6,542 nt of DNA from an uncultured Acidobacteriota bacterium (lineage in GTDB: Bacteria > Acidobacteriota > Blastocatellia > Pyrinomonadales > Pyrinomonadaceae): contig CAMLKY010000120.1 of NCBI GenBank assembly GCA_946480545.1, positions 1 to 6,542 of the forward strand. Direction: 5' to 3'. The translations under genes and the position numbers were made by a program. Every line of letters begins with the position of its first letter. The stretch's first letter is position 1. The notes beneath the pieces were generated by a model. The model saw nothing but the letters and a program-made list of their open reading frames with translations, was not told the origin of the DNA and did no database searches. This document shows positions 5,713 to 6,542 of the stretch, one piece after another.

Positions 5713-6126
5713 TTAGGCCGCGTGTTCGAAGTGAAGCTGTTCCAGGCTTTCGCCGGTCGGTGCGCTGGTCTGCCGCTTGTGATACGTGATGTACGATGCC
5801 GCAAGGATTCCGAGGACGACGAGAGGGAATACGGTCTGTCCACCGAACCCGTCAACCGCTGCATGCGAGATCAGGGCCGAAGCGAAGACGAAACCGAATC
5901 CTGCATACGCCCACTCTTTTACTCGACCCCTGAAGACGGGTGTGATGAGCACGACGGCTCCAGAGACTTTGAACGCGGCGAGCATCGGGCCGAAATACGG
6001 TGGATACCCGAGATGGCGTATCCCCTCGACGGCAAGCTCGGTATTCCAGGTAAGGGCGACGAGAACGCCCTCGAACAAGAAGATAATGGCGGTTGTGATC
6101 CAATAGATTATGTTTGTCGATTTCAT
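5713..6126 (-). CDS. DoxX-like four-helix membrane protein, 137 aa
   Basis: This is an integral inner-membrane protein of the DoxX-like (DoxX_2) type. Membrane segments lie at about residues 5-26, 46-64, 70-90 and 98-115. The motif HLGYPPYF (38-45) after TM1 and the sequence AAFKVSGAVVLITP at TM2 are typical of the group. So is the pattern of small and aromatic residues in TM3 (EWAYAGFGFVFASALISH). The biochemical role of this subfamily is not established; homologous DoxX proteins have been linked to quinone/redox chemistry and to sulfur oxidation in archaea. The start at 6126 has a good AGGAG site 7 nt upstream; the stop is TAA. It lies 31 bp after the PhnB-like gene, so the two are likely co-transcribed. 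The tail from 117 is soluble and hydrophilic. Confidence 0.9.
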   Translation of the reverse strand: MKSTNIIYWITTAIIFLFEGVLVALTWNTELAVEGIRHLGYPPYFGPMLAAFKVSGAVVLITPVFRGRVKEWAYAGFGFVFASALISHAAVDGFGGQTVFPLVVLGILAASYITYHKRQTSAPTGESLEQLHFEHAA

Positions 6127-6133
6127 TTGAGTT

Positions 6134-6138
6134 CTCCT
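6134..6138 (-). promoter_or_regulatory. Shine-Dalgarno of the DoxX-like gene
   Basis: AGGAG is placed 7 nt before the ATG at 6126 on the minus strand. It lies within the 31-bp gap after the upstream stop codon (6158..6160), which suggests independent ribosome loading on a shared transcript. Confidence 0.75.
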
Positions 6139-6157
6139 GTATTTAAAATGTCTTCTC

Positions 6158-6542
6158 TCAAAGCCGGTTCTTTGAGTAATTCAGCAGCCAATGATTTCCA
6201 TATCTGTCGGTCAGGCTTCCGAACAGCGCGCCCCAGAACGTTTCTTCCAGCGGCTGTCTGCCCTTGCAGTCGCTGGACAGTTGTTTGAAGCACCTGCGGA
6301 TCTCGACTTCGGTTTCACATTCAAGCGACAGTGCGACTGAGTTTCCTCTCACCAGCCCCGTCGTGGGTGCTATGTCCGAACCGTGTAAGACTAGGCCGTC
6401 GTTCGCAAGGGTCGAGTGCAGGATGTAGCTCCTGATCTGCTTGGGCAGAGCATCCGCGATCGGCGAGTCGCCAATCTCCTGCACCGTTAGCTCGCCGCCG
6501 CCGAGACATTCCTGGTAAAACTGCATCGCCTCGCGGCAGTTC
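6158..6542 (-). CDS. PhnB-like VOC-fold protein, 5' end outside the window
   Basis: This is a cytoplasmic VOC-superfamily protein of the PhnB / 3-demethylubiquinone-methyltransferase-like group. The frame is open to the window edge. Upstream of the first visible Met the codons read N-C-R-E-A, giving NCREAMQFYQECLGGGEL, a typical first helix of this family, so the real start lies beyond 6542. Later features are RSYILHSTLANDGLVLHGSD (a beta-strand pair), a helix VEIRRCFKQLSSDCKG, and the closing motif FWGALFGSLTDRYGNHWLLNY. In the family that closing motif is usually W(G..)F G.(L/F)TD(R/K)(F/Y)G..W, so the match is good. About 127 residues are visible and probably fewer than 20 are missing. The substrate is unknown; these proteins are often annotated PhnB without being involved in phosphonate use. 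It is upstream of and probably co-transcribed with the DoxX-like gene. The stop is TGA. Confidence 0.88.
   Translation of the reverse strand, partial: NCREAMQFYQECLGGGELTVQEIGDSPIADALPKQIRSYILHSTLANDGLVLHGSDIAPTTGLVRGNSVALSLECETEVEIRRCFKQLSSDCKGRQPLEETFWGALFGSLTDRYGNHWLLNYSKNRL

Noticed and set aside
5622..5864. N-terminal extension of the 310-aa repeat protein
   Set aside because: The additional 81 residues are Ser/Arg-rich, overlap the DoxX-like gene and hairpin, and would bury the obvious signal peptide.
5539..6288. 249-aa plus-strand open frame
   Set aside because: It is antisense to the DoxX-like gene and parts of its neighbours. The composition is charged and featureless, without membrane or motif content, so it is a shadow.

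Overview
The window looks like part of a bacterial chromosome with fairly high GC. It most likely comes from the Acidobacteriota, probably the Blastocatellia/Pyrinomonadaceae group. This is inferred mainly from two secreted proteins built of D-x-D-G-D-G-x-x-D ... FRP/YRP ... W repeats, a style I associate with that group. No rRNA or other taxonomic marker is present. Apart from one gene, all supported genes lie on the minus strand.

Reading the minus strand from the right end: a 5'-truncated PhnB-like VOC-fold gene (6158..6542) is followed after 31 bp by a four-helix DoxX-like membrane protein (5713..6126), probably as one transcript. A perfect 10-bp hairpin (5676..5698) follows. Next is a secreted 310-aa FG-GAP/VCBS repeat protein (4689..5621), whose only promoter-like element sits so close to its ATG that the mRNA may be leaderless. 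Its TGA stop overlaps a heptanucleotide tandem array (AAAATCC)n at 4645..4690. The array fills most of the gap before a 114-aa glyoxalase/bleomycin-resistance-fold gene (4267..4611).

The only plus-strand gene (3804..4175) is a compact two-helix potassium channel with a TIGYGD selectivity filter. It is convergent with the 114-aa gene. It is divergent from a 146-aa protein of unknown function with eight cysteines (3224..3664), which has a consensus Shine-Dalgarno.

The left half is one large gene (149..3061) for a 970-aa exported protein. After a signal peptide come about 14 beta-propeller-type repeats, enough for two seven-bladed propellers, and then six 45-residue FG-GAP/VCBS repeats. Those six are arranged as a duplicated three-repeat unit. 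Beyond its stop codon an open frame (1..112) runs off the left edge and may start another, membrane-associated gene.

The two repeat proteins are probably cell-surface or extracellular binding or structural proteins. The VOC, DoxX and channel genes look like unrelated accessory functions. I see no CRISPR array, insertion sequence, tRNA or recognisable defence cassette. The items most worth a second look are the 14-blade plus 6-VCBS architecture with its internal duplication, the cysteine-rich protein, the heptamer array and the possible leaderless promoter.
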